Part shown: positions 8,101 through 17,240 of the stretch, piece by piece
How positions within the stretch are numbered: the first letter of the stretch is position 1
Layout of the letters: each line of letters opens with the position of its first letter
DNA from: Paenibacillus faecalis
GTDB taxonomy: Bacteria > Bacillota > Bacilli > Paenibacillales > Paenibacillaceae
Direction of reading: 5' to 3'
Assembly (NCBI RefSeq): GCF_900289175.1
Contig: NZ_LT985747.1
Span: 1,949,912-2,013,911, forward strand
Length of the DNA stretch: 64,000 bases
Translations under genes and position numbers: made by a program
Notes under the pieces: model-generated
The model's database searches: none
Seen by the model: only the letters and a program-made list of their open reading frames with translations
What the model was told of the DNA's origin: nothing

Positions 8101-8404
8101 CTTGGGTCTATATTGACGGATTATCCATTCGAAAATTACAACATATGAAAAATTCATAATAGTAAAATCATATTTTAACTCTCCTTTGAACATACCTTCA
8201 AAAAACCACATAATAAATATCCTTAAAAACTTATGCATGTATAAAAAGGAACTCATCTAATTCAATATTAGATCAATGTCAAGCTTTTTATAAAGCTTGG
8301 GGAAAATATTCTCTCTTTTGACTGTGAAATCAAACAGCTATATATTTAGGATTAAGTATTAAAGGTTAAAGATTAAAACCAAGGAATCAGAGAGGAACTT
8401 CGCC
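8101..8404. other. AT-rich intergenic region
   Basis: Contains the second copy of the palindrome (8144-8158) and no convincing gene. A 60-codon minus-strand frame here has a composition expected by chance. Confidence 0.5.
8144..8158. repeat. 15-bp palindrome TATGAAAAATTCATA, copy 2
   Basis: Identical to 2386-2400 and again within an AT-rich non-coding gap upstream of a plus-strand gene. Confidence 0.45.
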
Positions 8405-9580
8405 ATGACGAAAAAGCTATATTACGATTCTTCTTATCTTACGCAGTGGGATACTACGATTTTAGAGACGGTAAAGAAGGATGACGGTTATTATGTCATA
8501 TTAGAGGAGACGGCGTTCTACCCGCATGGGGGAGGGCAGCCTTGTGATTACGGATATATTCAAGATGTTCCGGTTCTGGATGTTTTTAATGAAGGCGAGC
8601 ATATCTTTCATAAGCTTGAGCGTGTGCCCGAAGAGATGAATGTAGCGTGCTCGATAGACTGGAATCGAAGATTTGATCATATGCAGCAGCACAGTGGACA
8701 GCATTTGTTATCCGCGGTTTGTTGGGAACTGGTTCAAGCCATGACATTAAGCTTTCATCTTGGTACCGACTACTGCACGATTGATGTGGAAGCTGCCGAG
8801 CTGAACATAGGTCAGCTGGATTCTATAGAGCGCGAAGTCAATCGGCGCATTTACAAGAACCATAGTATTTTAAGCTATTGTGTTAGCGAAGATGAGGTTA
8901 AACAGCTAAGCCTTGTGAAACAACCTAAAGTGACGGAGAATATACGAATTGTAGAAATCAAAGATGTTGAACATAACGCTTGCGGTGGAACACATGTCCA
9001 TTCAACCGGCGAAATTGGAATGATCAAGCTGCTCAGAACGGAAAAGCATAAGGGGAATACTCGGATTTATTTTAAATGCGGATACCGGGCTCTAGAGGAA
9101 TTTAATGATTGCCAGCAAATCTTGGGTACGGTATCTGCCAAGTTCAATACCGGCAAAGATGAAATTATGGATCGAATTGAAAAATGGGAGAAGGAGCATA
9201 AACAGCTTCAGGCTGAACTCGCCATTCTTAAGGAAAAAGATGCTGAGTATACGGCAAAGCAATTACTGGCAGAACAAGATGGCCCTCTTATTGCACATGT
9301 TTTTGAAGATAAAAATATGAAAGAGTTGCAAAGCTTGGCCGCGAAAATCACACCACATACGAATGTACCGGTACTACTGGCTACCGCTGCCGAGAATAAA
9401 GTTGTTCTATCTCAGAAAAGTGACGCTGGGCATTCCTGCGGTGCATTCTTCAAAGAGCATTTAGGGAATTACAACGGAAAAGGTGGAGGCAGCCCTTTAA
9501 TGGCTCAGGCTGGATTCCCGACTTGGGAAGATGCTCATGCCTTTTACGAATTTACGAAACGCATGTTCAAAAATAACTAG
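8405..9580 (+). CDS. Alanyl-tRNA editing protein (AlaX-L type with DHHA1 domain)
   Basis: A 391-residue free-standing editing enzyme related to the editing half of alanyl-tRNA synthetase. It starts at ATG 8405 behind AGAGAGGAAC. An N-terminal barrel-like domain contains FYPHGGGQPCD. The zinc-binding editing site is intact: HMQQHSGQHLL (HxxxH) and ACGGTHVHSTGEIG (CxxxH). A coiled-coil stretch (IEKWEKEHKQLQAELAIL) leads to a C-terminal DHHA1 domain ending GKGGGSPLMAQAG. It hydrolyses Ser-tRNA(Ala) or Gly-tRNA(Ala) in the cytoplasm, protecting translation fidelity. It stands alone. Confidence 0.9.
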   Translation: MTKKLYYDSSYLTQWDTTILETVKKDDGYYVILEETAFYPHGGGQPCDYGYIQDVPVLDVFNEGEHIFHKLERVPEEMNVACSIDWNRRFDHMQQHSGQHLLSAVCWELVQAMTLSFHLGTDYCTIDVEAAELNIGQLDSIEREVNRRIYKNHSILSYCVSEDEVKQLSLVKQPKVTENIRIVEIKDVEHNACGGTHVHSTGEIGMIKLLRTEKHKGNTRIYFKCGYRALEEFNDCQQILGTVSAKFNTGKDEIMDRIEKWEKEHKQLQAELAILKEKDAEYTAKQLLAEQDGPLIAHVFEDKNMKELQSLAAKITPHTNVPVLLATAAENKVVLSQKSDAGHSCGAFFKEHLGNYNGKGGGSPLMAQAGFPTWEDAHAFYEFTKRMFKNN

Positions 9581-9724
9581 AATGTTAAAGGCGGAGTTGC
9601 TAAATTCTCCTCGGTTAAAAATAAGGGTGGAAAGACGAAGTATAAGCCTTTTGTTTCCAAAGAGCTGTACGAGGCGAACAAAAAAAGTGACCGTGACAAG
9701 GATTTAATCGCTTGTGAAAAATAA
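9581..9724 (+). pseudogene. Remnant of an Excalibur calcium-binding domain protein
   Basis: Directly after the alaX-like stop codon, a frame without a start encodes 47 residues that match the end of an Excalibur domain: GGVAK, KTKYKPFVSKELYEANKKS and the hallmark DRDKDLIACEK, close to the usual DxDxDGxxCE. The start, signal peptide and nuclease or other N-terminal part are absent. It is a degraded 3' fragment, and its terminator is still present at 9735-9758. Confidence 0.7.
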
Positions 9725-9734
9725 AGAGTTAATC

Positions 9735-9758
9735 AAGCCGCAGATTTGCGGCTTTTTG
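9735..9758 (+). terminator. Rho-independent terminator
   Basis: AAGCCGCA and TGCGGCTT arms around GATT, then a T run. Confidence 0.85.
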
Positions 9759-9780
9759 TTTAGCCCTTAGCTATCTGCTA

Positions 9781-9890
9781 TGAATTGCACCCCAATTGTT
9801 AGACACCATCTAACATTGGAGGTGCAGTTTTTTTATAGCTAAGTTTGTTTCAGACGAAAAATTACATAGATTAAGAAAATAATCAAATCG
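9781..9890 (+). mobile_element. Left-end remnant of an IS3-family element
   Basis: Begins TGAATTGCACCCCAATTG, matching the left terminal repeat of the intact element at 61998 with one difference. It keeps the internal hairpin (GCACCCCAATTGTTAGA against TCTAACATTGGAGGTGC) with its T run. It continues into a trace of OrfA in which the start ATG has become ATA and which reads AKFVSDEKLHRL before a stop. The remainder of the element is gone. The hairpin may now serve only as a terminator. Confidence 0.75.
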
Positions 9891-10053
9891 AGAAGAAACG
9901 GAAGCTATCGAAATGGGAGGGGAGACTTGCAGTAACTCGTATGAGGGCAGTGGATTAATTGCTCCTTCTCGTGATTTCTGTGCGCTTTTTCACTAAGTTG
10001 TCAGAAAAAGTTGTCCTTTTCTTGAACGTTTGGGGACGAACACGTGTCAGTCA

Positions 10054-10081
10054 TTGAATTACTGGTGAACAAAGATATAAT
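10054..10081 (+). promoter_or_regulatory. Candidate sigma-A promoter for cydABDC
   Basis: TTGAAT (10054-10059), 16-base spacer, TATAAT (10076-10081). It is the best -35/-10 pair upstream of cydA. Its distance from the gene leaves a long leader. Confidence 0.4.
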
Positions 10082-10269
10082 AATTTTTACTATTAGGTCT
10101 CGCCCCGTACTTTGACTGCATTCAGTACCAGGTTAACACAGGCTCGTCAGATCTCTCTTTAGCATGAACAAATGGCAGTAAAACGCAATCATGATGGGGC
10201 ACAGCATCCTTTGCATCTTACTTTGTGAAAAAAATCCCTTTTTACATAGCTGAGATCGAGGAGCGCCTT

Positions 10270-10332
10270 ATGAAAACTCAACAGGCTACGATGTCTTTGA
10301 GCTTATCCCAACCTGATATTGAATGCAGCTGA
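10270..10332 (+). CDS. Possible 20-residue leader ORF upstream of cydA
   Basis: ATG 10270 behind GAGGAG (10258-10263, 6-base spacing) reads MKTQQATMSLSLSQPDIECS and stops at 10332, 73 bases before cydA. The ribosome site is good, but nothing else supports expression and I recognise no family. Confidence 0.25.
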   Translation: MKTQQATMSLSLSQPDIECS

Positions 10333-10405
10333 GCGATTAGCAGGCCTAATCAAAAGGTTAATGAATACCTAAACTGGAACAGAATTTGAAAGGAGGCAGT
10401 ACAGA

Positions 10406-11773
10406 ATGGCAGTTGATACGGTACTGTGGAGCAGGCTGGTGACAGGTATGACGCTCGCGTTCCACGTTATTTTTGCGACGCTTGGCGTCGGTATACCATT
10501 AATGATCGCCATTGCAGAGTTCATCGGGATTCGCAAGAAAGATCCCCATTATATATTGATGGCGAAGAGGTGGGCACGAGGATTTGTCATTTCGGTTGCG
10601 GTTGGTGTCGTGACCGGTACAGTGATTTCCCTACAGCTGGCCTTGGTGTGGCCAAATTTTATGAAGATGGCTGGGAATGTCATTGCACTGCCGTTATTCA
10701 TGGAAGTGTTCGCATTCTTTTTTGAAGCTATCTTCCTGGGCATTTATTTGTATACTTGGGATCGATTCAAAAATCCGTATACCCACTGGCTGCTGACGAT
10801 TCCGATTGTGGCCGGGGCAGGCATGTCTGCCGTGTTTATTACGACGGTGAACGGATTTATGAACCAGCCTGAAGGCTTTGTTATGGAAGCAGGTCAATTC
10901 ACAGCGGTTGACCCGGTACAAGCGATGCTGAATACGGCGACGTTCTCCAAGGTTTTCCATGTATTAAGCTCGGCCTATTTGACAGGAGCCGTCCTTTTAG
11001 CCGGAATTGCAGCCTTTGCGATGCTGAGAAAAGGGATATCCGCATATCACAAAAAAGCTTTGAACCTCATGATGGCTGTTGCTTTGCTGTTCGGCTTGCT
11101 GAACACATTGGCCGGAGATGTGTCCGCCAAGTTTTTGGCCGAGCATCAGCCGGAGAAGCTTGCGGCGGCAGAGTGGCATTTTGAGACGGAAAGCGGCGCT
11201 GATTTAATTTTAATGGGGTGGCTGAATGCAGAGCATGAAATTATAGGGGCACTTCATCTGCCAAAACTGCTTAGCTTCCTGGCCTTTGGAGACTTTAATG
11301 CAGAGGTTACGGGGCTGGAGGAATTCCCCCAGGATGAATGGCCACCGCTTCTCGTTCATTACCTGTTTGATGTAATGGCCGGAATCGGATTTGCTCTGCT
11401 TGCTATTTCGTTTCTGTATTTCCTGTTTGTGTTCTGGAAAAAACGCAATCAGCTGAACAAGTGGATGCTTCGCCTCATCGCACTGAGCGCACCGCTCGCT
11501 TTTCTGGGTGTAGAGCTGGGCTGGTTTTATGCAGAAATTGGGCGACAGCCGTGGATTATTCGTGGATACATGCGTGTAGAGGAAGCCGCTACGACTTCCC
11601 CGAATGTAAGAACTCTATTCTTCGTCTTTTTGCTCCTGTACATCGTACTGGGCATCATGTGTGTAATCGTGCTAAGACGCTTGTTCAACAATAATCCGGC
11701 AGAAGTGGAGATGGAAAAATGGTTGAAGGAAAAGCCTAATCAAACTACGGAAAAGGGTGATCCTGCAAAATGA
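10406..11773 (+). CDS. cydA: Cytochrome bd ubiquinol/menaquinol oxidase subunit I
   Basis: A 455-residue multi-pass membrane protein starting at ATG 10406 behind AAAGGAGG. It carries the haem b ligands and quinol site of the terminal oxidase that reduces oxygen to water at low oxygen tension. Visible marks are the N-terminal haem-ligand histidine (TLAFHVIFATLGVGIP), EVFAFFFEAIFLGIYLYTWD with conserved acidic residues, a second histidine in KVFHVLSSAYLTGAV, and the diagnostic GRQPW motif (EIGRQPWIIRGYMR). The Q-loop is of the short type. It overlaps cydB by 4 bases (ATGA), so the subunits are translationally coupled, and the CydDC exporter genes follow. Confidence 0.96.
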   Translation: MAVDTVLWSRLVTGMTLAFHVIFATLGVGIPLMIAIAEFIGIRKKDPHYILMAKRWARGFVISVAVGVVTGTVISLQLALVWPNFMKMAGNVIALPLFMEVFAFFFEAIFLGIYLYTWDRFKNPYTHWLLTIPIVAGAGMSAVFITTVNGFMNQPEGFVMEAGQFTAVDPVQAMLNTATFSKVFHVLSSAYLTGAVLLAGIAAFAMLRKGISAYHKKALNLMMAVALLFGLLNTLAGDVSAKFLAEHQPEKLAAAEWHFETESGADLILMGWLNAEHEIIGALHLPKLLSFLAFGDFNAEVTGLEEFPQDEWPPLLVHYLFDVMAGIGFALLAISFLYFLFVFWKKRNQLNKWMLRLIALSAPLAFLGVELGWFYAEIGRQPWIIRGYMRVEEAATTSPNVRTLFFVFLLLYIVLGIMCVIVLRRLFNNNPAEVEMEKWLKEKPNQTTEKGDPAK

Positions 11774-12783
11774 GTTACGAATTGATTGGTATCACGGTGC
11801 TCTGGCTGTTTTTGTACGGCTACTTAATTATAGCCTCGATTGATTTCGGAGCGGGCTTCTTCGCTTTCTATGCACGCTTGACGAAGCAGGATCATCTGAT
11901 TAACCGTCTGATTTCCCGTTACTTATCACCCGTTTGGGAGATTACGAATGTATTTTTTGTCTTTTTCTACATTGGCATCGTCGGATTTTTTCCGGACACG
12001 GCCTATTATTATGGTTCCGCGCTGCTTGTTCCAGCAAGCATAGCAGTGATTCTGCTTGCCATCCGCGGCTCATTCTATGCTTTTGAAAATTACGGTTCCA
12101 AGAAAAGCATCGTGTATCTTTTTTTATACGGAGCTACAGGTTTACTTATTCCGGCTTCGTTGTCAGTGGCTCTAACATTGTCTGAAGGCGGCTTTATCGT
12201 GAAGCAGGGTGAGACGGTTTCTCTGGATTACTGGGCGCTGTTTACCAATCCGTTATCCTGGAGCATCGTTGGACTCGCCATCGTATCCGTGTTGTTCATT
12301 AGTGGCTCATTTCTGACATTTTACGCTTCGCGGGCAGAGGATCACTCTGCTTTGAAGCTGATGCGGAACTATGCCCTGTTTTGGAGCACACCGACGATTA
12401 TTCTCGCACTGACAGCATTTATTTATTTGGGTCAACATAATGAGCGGCATTTTCAAAATATGATGGATTTATGGTGGTTGCTCGCGCTTTCCGTTGCTTT
12501 TTTCATGATCGCCATGTGGCTGTTATATAACGGACGCCGTTACGGATTAGCTTTTATATGCGTTATGCTGCAATTTTTCAGTGCTTTTTTCGCTTACGGG
12601 ATTGGGCACTACCCTTATATTCTTGACCCGTACATTACGATTCAGAGCAGCGCAACTACACCAGCCATGGGCTTCGCGTTAGTTGTTGTATTTATCGGTG
12701 GTCTGTTCCTCTTGATCCCGTCCCTTTTTCTGGTCTTCAAACTATTCCTGTTTGATGCGGATTATGTAAAAGGGAAAAGATAA
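11770..12783 (+). CDS. cydB: Cytochrome bd oxidase subunit II
   Basis: A 337-residue integral membrane protein of the CydB family, paired with CydA. It begins at ATG 11770, overlapping the cydA stop by 4 bases. The N-terminal membrane segment contains the characteristic LYGYLIIASIDFGAGFFAFY, followed by about eight further hydrophobic segments. CydB has no haem of its own in most species but supports assembly of the haem-bearing subunit. The length is typical of Bacillales. A 65-base gap with a ribosome site (AAAGGAGGAG) separates it from cydD. Confidence 0.94.
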   Translation: MSYELIGITVLWLFLYGYLIIASIDFGAGFFAFYARLTKQDHLINRLISRYLSPVWEITNVFFVFFYIGIVGFFPDTAYYYGSALLVPASIAVILLAIRGSFYAFENYGSKKSIVYLFLYGATGLLIPASLSVALTLSEGGFIVKQGETVSLDYWALFTNPLSWSIVGLAIVSVLFISGSFLTFYASRAEDHSALKLMRNYALFWSTPTIILALTAFIYLGQHNERHFQNMMDLWWLLALSVAFFMIAMWLLYNGRRYGLAFICVMLQFFSAFFAYGIGHYPYILDPYITIQSSATTPAMGFALVVVFIGGLFLLIPSLFLVFKLFLFDADYVKGKR

Positions 12784-12848
12784 TGCATATAGTCCCTTGC
12801 GGCGCGTAAGAGGTTTCTTTACGTCTATATATAAAGGAGGAGAATACT

Positions 12849-14681
12849 GTGAAGAGGAAATCCAGTCTGATTTCTCAGCAAATGTCTTCACAAAGGAAAA
12901 ACATGACTCTCCTCGCGGTTTTTTCGCTCGCTCTAGGTGCAGCTATTGTGAGTCAGGCTGGATTGCTTGCTGAAGCAGTTCAGCGGATTTTTGTGGAGAG
13001 AGCTTCCTTTTCATCGGTTATCGTGCTGCTCGGCCTGCTTCTGGCTGTTATGGTTGTACGCACACTGTTGTCGTATGGAAACGGTAAAGTTGGCTTGCGG
13101 ATGGCTGCCGCTGCCAAGACGAATATGCGAGCAGCCGTGCTACAAAACTTGACCCATGCCTCAATGCCTTCAACCCTTCGTGGACAGACAGGAGGGAAGG
13201 TCAGTATTGCTCTGGATGCTGTGGATGAGGCTGACAGTTATTTCAGTCAGTACATGCCGCGTATGATGGAAGCGGCCATCATCCCGATTTTGATTCTGGT
13301 TGTTACATTTACTGAGCATGCCAACACAGGTTTCATTATGCTGTTTACAGCTCCATTCATCCCGCTGTTCATGATTTTGGTCGGGCTTAAAACGAAAAAT
13401 AAATCCGAAGAAAAATATGCGCAGCTGGCCGAGTTTTCAGGTGCGTTTCTGGATTCTCTTCAAGGACTGGTGACGCTAAAAATATTTGGACGGGCTAACC
13501 GTCAGCAGCAGGAAATTGAACGCAGCAGTCTTAGTTATCGCGATGCCACAATGGACATTTTGAAGATTGCGTTTACGAATACCTTTATGTTGGAATCGAT
13601 CGTGATGCTAAGCATCGGCATTGTCGCTCTCGAACTGGCCATCCAGTTGCTCGTTTTTAAATCGATGACGTTCCACACCGCCTTTCTTGTTTTGTTGCTC
13701 GTTCCCGAGTTCTACAGCCTGTTGAAGAATACGGGAACGGCCTTTCACAGCGGTCGAACAAGTATGGGGGCTATTCGTAAGGTGGAACAGATGCTTGAGG
13801 AAACGGCAGGAGAGAGCAAGGAGGCGAACATCTATGAAGGAGCAGGTACATCCGATGAAAGCGACGAGATCGACAACATGAATAAGGTCGACAAGATAAG
13901 CAAATTCGAGATGGCCCATTCCGATGATCTTTCAATGCCGCCATCCATTGTACTGGACCATCTACGGTTTCGTTATGCTCCGGATTCTTTCGAGCTTGAG
14001 ACTGGAGAGATCACGCTCGGTCCGGGAGAACACATTGCCATCGTTGGCAAAAGCGGCTCTGGCAAAACGACTTTGCTCCATCTCATTGCGGGTTTGCTGA
14101 AACCAGCATCGGGAACGGTTCTGGTCAATGGAAGCCCACTTTCGCAATACGATGAGGCTGCGTGGTTCGAGCATGTTAGCTATATTACACAGCATCCGTA
14201 TATTTTTGCAGGAACATTGGCTGAAAATATTACGATTGGTGCTGGTGGGAACATCACCAGAGCTGAAATTGAACGGGCGGCGGAGGAAGCCGGGCTTGCT
14301 GGGCTTACAGCCCAGTTGGAGCATGGATTGGATACCTTTGTTGGTGAAGGAGGCAGGGGACTGTCCGGTGGAGAAAGACAGCGGCTTGCCTTGGCACGCG
14401 CATTTTTGAAGCGGCCTGCCATCATTTTGTTTGATGAACCCACCGTTGGACTGGATTTGCACACCGAGCGGGTGCTGCAACGCTCCATTGCCAAACTGGC
14501 AAAAACGGCTACGATGATTACGGTGGCTCACCGACTATATACGATTCAACAAGCCGACAAGATTTTGTTCATGGACAATGGAGTATTAGTGGACGCCGGA
14601 CGGCATGACGAGCTTCAGGAGCGCCTGCCCCAGTATGCCGAAATGGTTAATATACAGCAGAATAGGGGGGTGTCATCATGA
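12849..14681 (+). CDS. cydD: CydD-like ABC exporter subunit (cytochrome bd assembly)
   Basis: A 610-residue half-transporter starting at GTG 12849 behind AAGGAGGAG. The N-terminal part holds six membrane helices; the C-terminal ATPase has Walker A GKSGSGKTT, signature LSGGERQRLALARA, Walker B ILFDEPTVGLD and an H-loop histidine in TVAHRLYT. With CydC it forms the heterodimer needed for cytochrome bd assembly, linked in E. coli to thiol or haem handling. A non-conserved, very acidic linker of about 45 residues (ESKEANIYEG to DDLSMP) separates the two halves and lengthens the protein compared with the usual 570-580. Its last 4 bases overlap cydC. Confidence 0.92.
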   Translation: MKRKSSLISQQMSSQRKNMTLLAVFSLALGAAIVSQAGLLAEAVQRIFVERASFSSVIVLLGLLLAVMVVRTLLSYGNGKVGLRMAAAAKTNMRAAVLQNLTHASMPSTLRGQTGGKVSIALDAVDEADSYFSQYMPRMMEAAIIPILILVVTFTEHANTGFIMLFTAPFIPLFMILVGLKTKNKSEEKYAQLAEFSGAFLDSLQGLVTLKIFGRANRQQQEIERSSLSYRDATMDILKIAFTNTFMLESIVMLSIGIVALELAIQLLVFKSMTFHTAFLVLLLVPEFYSLLKNTGTAFHSGRTSMGAIRKVEQMLEETAGESKEANIYEGAGTSDESDEIDNMNKVDKISKFEMAHSDDLSMPPSIVLDHLRFRYAPDSFELETGEITLGPGEHIAIVGKSGSGKTTLLHLIAGLLKPASGTVLVNGSPLSQYDEAAWFEHVSYITQHPYIFAGTLAENITIGAGGNITRAEIERAAEEAGLAGLTAQLEHGLDTFVGEGGRGLSGGERQRLALARAFLKRPAIILFDEPTVGLDLHTERVLQRSIAKLAKTATMITVAHRLYTIQQADKILFMDNGVLVDAGRHDELQERLPQYAEMVNIQQNRGVSS

Positions 14682-16411
14682 ACGAGCTGACTGTTCTGTC
14701 AAAGGCGATGCTTCAGGAGCGCAAGGATATCGTTTTTTCAATTTTGGGAGGATTTATCGCAGGTATAGCTGGCGTGGCACTCTTCTCCGCGAGCGGGTAT
14801 TTAATCTCGCAAACGGTATTTGCGCCCCCGCTGTATACTTTGATTGTGCTCACCTCGATGGTCAAACTGCTTGGTCTGCTTCGGGCGGCAAGTCGTTATG
14901 GAGAGCGCTTGTATTCTCACCGGGCGACGTTCTCGATGCTCAGTCGTTTGCGTACCTTCTTTTTTGCCAAGCTTATTCCTTTAACGCCTGGTATATTGAA
15001 TAAAAATCGAAGCGGGGATCTGCTTGCGCGGATCGTTGGGGATGTGGAGAGTTTGCAAAATTATTTTTTGCGAGTGGCTTATCCCCCCATCATAGTCGTC
15101 ATGGTGTTTTTGGCTACGGTGTTGTTTACTTCCGCCTTTTCGTTCTGGATTGCTGTTCTGTTTGTAATAGGTATGCTCGTAACGGCATTCATTGTACCGG
15201 GCATTGTTTTGCTCGGGCAGCGGAGAATACATGGGCGGGTTCGCGAGCAGCGGGCGCAGCTTTCGACGGAAGTCACCGAAGTGCTGTATGGTTTCCGGGA
15301 TTTGAAAGTGTACGGGCAATTGGCACAGCGGGAGCAGCAGCTTCAGCAGGCTTCCTCTGCATTGGCAGCTGAACAGCAACGAGCAGCGGGGCACTTGCTC
15401 CGCGGGCAATCGATGCATGCTTTGGTTACGTTTCTCATTTCCTGGGGGGTGCTCGCGCTTGGAGCCTATTTAATTATGAACGGAGAGCTTGCTGGGGTGT
15501 TTCTTGCTATGCTGGTCATGGCCTCGTTAACCGTGTTTGAAGAAGCGGCGGCAATGGCCACCTTACCCGCGTATAAGGAGGATACCGAACACGCAGCTAA
15601 ACGATTGACAGAAACGGTTCAGTCCACCGAGTCCGCCGATGTACAGTCGAAGCCAGGCGGTGCGTTGTCTGTTGATCATGCCGTTTCGATAGAGCTATCC
15701 GGTGTAACATTTCAATATGAAGGGGAATGGAGACCTGCGCTCCGGGATATATCCCTGCATATTTCACCCGGCTCCAAAACGGCGATTGTCGGGCCGAGCG
15801 GGTCAGGGAAGTCAACCATTATCGAATTACTGCTCAAGCTGCGTACACCAGCGGCTGGCGACATACGATTAAACGGCGTTTCCGTAAAGGAACTGGATGA
15901 GACGAGCATTTGGCAAGCGGCTAATGTGGTGTTGCAGCAAAGTCATTTCTTCCGGGGAACGATCCGCGATAACCTGCTGTTGAATGAAGAAGAACATTCT
16001 AACGAACAATTGTTGGATGTGCTGGCTAAAGTGCAGCTGCTAGGTACATCGTTGACCGATATGGTGTATGAAAAAGGGGAAAATCTGTCAGACGGCGAAA
16101 AGCAGCGGCTGGCTCTGGCGCGAGCAATGCTCCGCAAAGGACGGTTATGGCTTCTGGACGAACCCACTGCATCGCTGGATTATGTGACAGAGCAGCACGT
16201 GTTGAAGCATCTCTATGCACAGGCGGCTCAAGATACACTTATCCTGATATGTCATCGGCTTACCGGATTGGAAGAGATGGACCAGATTGTGGTCATGGAC
16301 CAAGGTAAGGTAGTCGAAACAGGTTCCTATTCGGAGTTGATGGAGCAAAAAGGCTATTTTTATGAGATGAAGCAAATCGAACAGCAAATGATCGGAGAAG
16401 CTGGAGTGTAG
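14678..16411 (+). CDS. cydC: CydC-like ABC exporter subunit (cytochrome bd assembly)
   Basis: A 577-residue half-transporter starting at ATG 14678, coupled to cydD by an ATGA overlap and preceded by AGGGGGGTG. Six membrane helices come first, then an ATPase with Walker A GPSGSGKST, Walker B LWLLDEPTASLD and H-loop ICHRLTG. The signature is LSDGEKQRLALARA, with Asp in place of the usual Gly, a mild deviation also seen in other CydC proteins. It partners CydD in cytochrome bd biogenesis. A strong terminator follows. Confidence 0.92.
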   Translation: MNELTVLSKAMLQERKDIVFSILGGFIAGIAGVALFSASGYLISQTVFAPPLYTLIVLTSMVKLLGLLRAASRYGERLYSHRATFSMLSRLRTFFFAKLIPLTPGILNKNRSGDLLARIVGDVESLQNYFLRVAYPPIIVVMVFLATVLFTSAFSFWIAVLFVIGMLVTAFIVPGIVLLGQRRIHGRVREQRAQLSTEVTEVLYGFRDLKVYGQLAQREQQLQQASSALAAEQQRAAGHLLRGQSMHALVTFLISWGVLALGAYLIMNGELAGVFLAMLVMASLTVFEEAAAMATLPAYKEDTEHAAKRLTETVQSTESADVQSKPGGALSVDHAVSIELSGVTFQYEGEWRPALRDISLHISPGSKTAIVGPSGSGKSTIIELLLKLRTPAAGDIRLNGVSVKELDETSIWQAANVVLQQSHFFRGTIRDNLLLNEEEHSNEQLLDVLAKVQLLGTSLTDMVYEKGENLSDGEKQRLALARAMLRKGRLWLLDEPTASLDYVTEQHVLKHLYAQAAQDTLILICHRLTGLEEMDQIVVMDQGKVVETGSYSELMEQKGYFYEMKQIEQQMIGEAGV

Positions 16412-16427
16412 CGTGAATAAATACAAT

Positions 16428-16470
16428 GCCCAATGATCAGCATTCAAGAGCAGATCACTGGGCTTTTTTT
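16428..16470 (+). terminator. Terminator of the cydABDC operon
   Basis: GCCCAATGATC pairs with GATCACTGGGC (one mismatch) and is followed by seven or more Ts. Confidence 0.85.
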
Positions 16471-16511
16471 AGCTGATTTTTACGCAAAGGATAGATCGAG
16501 GGATGGAGCGA

Positions 16512-17009
16512 TTAAAGGTAGGTCAAAGCAACGCGCAATCCTGCCAGTATGAGACTAAATACTCCGAGTATGACAGCGCCCTTTAAAAAGCCGATGAAAT
16601 GAAACATATAGTCCTTGTATCCCTTGGCTCCTTCCGTACCTGGAATAATGATGAATTTTGGGGTAATCAGGCAAAAAACAATCCAGTCAAGAATAATGAG
16701 ATCAGCAGCAAAACTTACAATACTGAACACAATGTAGAAGTGAAAGAAAGTCTCCCAGTACGTAATTTGATCGCCATCAAGCATGAGGGAAATGACAAAC
16801 GGAACCAGTGCAAACAGAAATGTGAATGAGCCGATAACCCTCAATTTCTTCTTTTCGCTGGGGGTTTGCGGTAATGCCATCTGTTGAATATCCATCGGGT
16901 AGTCTTGCAGCCACACTCTTGGATTGTACGCTAACGTAGAAATCATAAGGATTAAAAAAACAATGGATAAGGCCCCGCCTTCAATAACAGCTCGTGAAAT
17001 ATCTAACAA
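16512..17009 (-). CDS. Uncharacterised four-helix membrane protein
   Basis: A 165-residue protein on the minus strand, starting at TTG 17009 with GAGGAGGT about 9 bases before it. I count four hydrophobic segments: residues about 8-27, 60-80, 92-115 and 140-163. A hydrophilic loop after the first contains PMDIQQMALPQTPSEKKKL. I do not recognise a named family with confidence; similar proteins occur as orphan membrane proteins in Bacillales. It is convergent with the cyd operon and divergent from the esterase gene, so it is probably transcribed alone. Confidence 0.75.
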   Translation of the reverse strand: MLDISRAVIEGGALSIVFLILMISTLAYNPRVWLQDYPMDIQQMALPQTPSEKKKLRVIGSFTFLFALVPFVISLMLDGDQITYWETFFHFYIVFSIVSFAADLIILDWIVFCLITPKFIIIPGTEGAKGYKDYMFHFIGFLKGAVILGVFSLILAGLRVALTYL

Positions 17010-17240
17010 TCTATGTTTACCTCCTCAATATTCTGCGCGTCTTCCCTTGGAATTTATCACCAGTATAATCGATATAATTTTGGTTATCAACAATAATTTT
17101 TCCTTAGGGAAACATTTGGGTGTTGGAATTTTAAAGAGATATATTCCTTTTCATCGTCAAGGGATTTTATAGCGATATGAATAGGAATGGTGTATGGTTG
17201 AATATGTAATATCAGTTGATGGGAAGGGCGGTAACAGGAG

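Larger units (their letters stand above)
9891..10405 (+). other. Long upstream region of cydA
   Basis: Over 500 bases without a confident gene. A sigma-A-like promoter can be read at 10054-10081, implying a leader of about 310 bases before cydA. A 20-codon frame with a ribosome site lies at 10270-10332. Only a half-match to a Rex site is visible. Confidence 0.4.

Noticed and set aside
8074..8256. 60-codon minus-strand frame in the gap after the DUF4179 array
   Set aside because: It overlaps the terminator hairpin, has no ribosome site and its hydrophobic, AT-driven composition is expected by chance.
10225..10245. Possible Rex operator before cydA
   Set aside because: Only the TTTGTGAA half is present; the second half (TTCACAA) is missing.
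13608..14531. Long minus-strand frames opposite cydD
   Set aside because: They are shadows of a well-supported coding frame with conserved ABC motifs.
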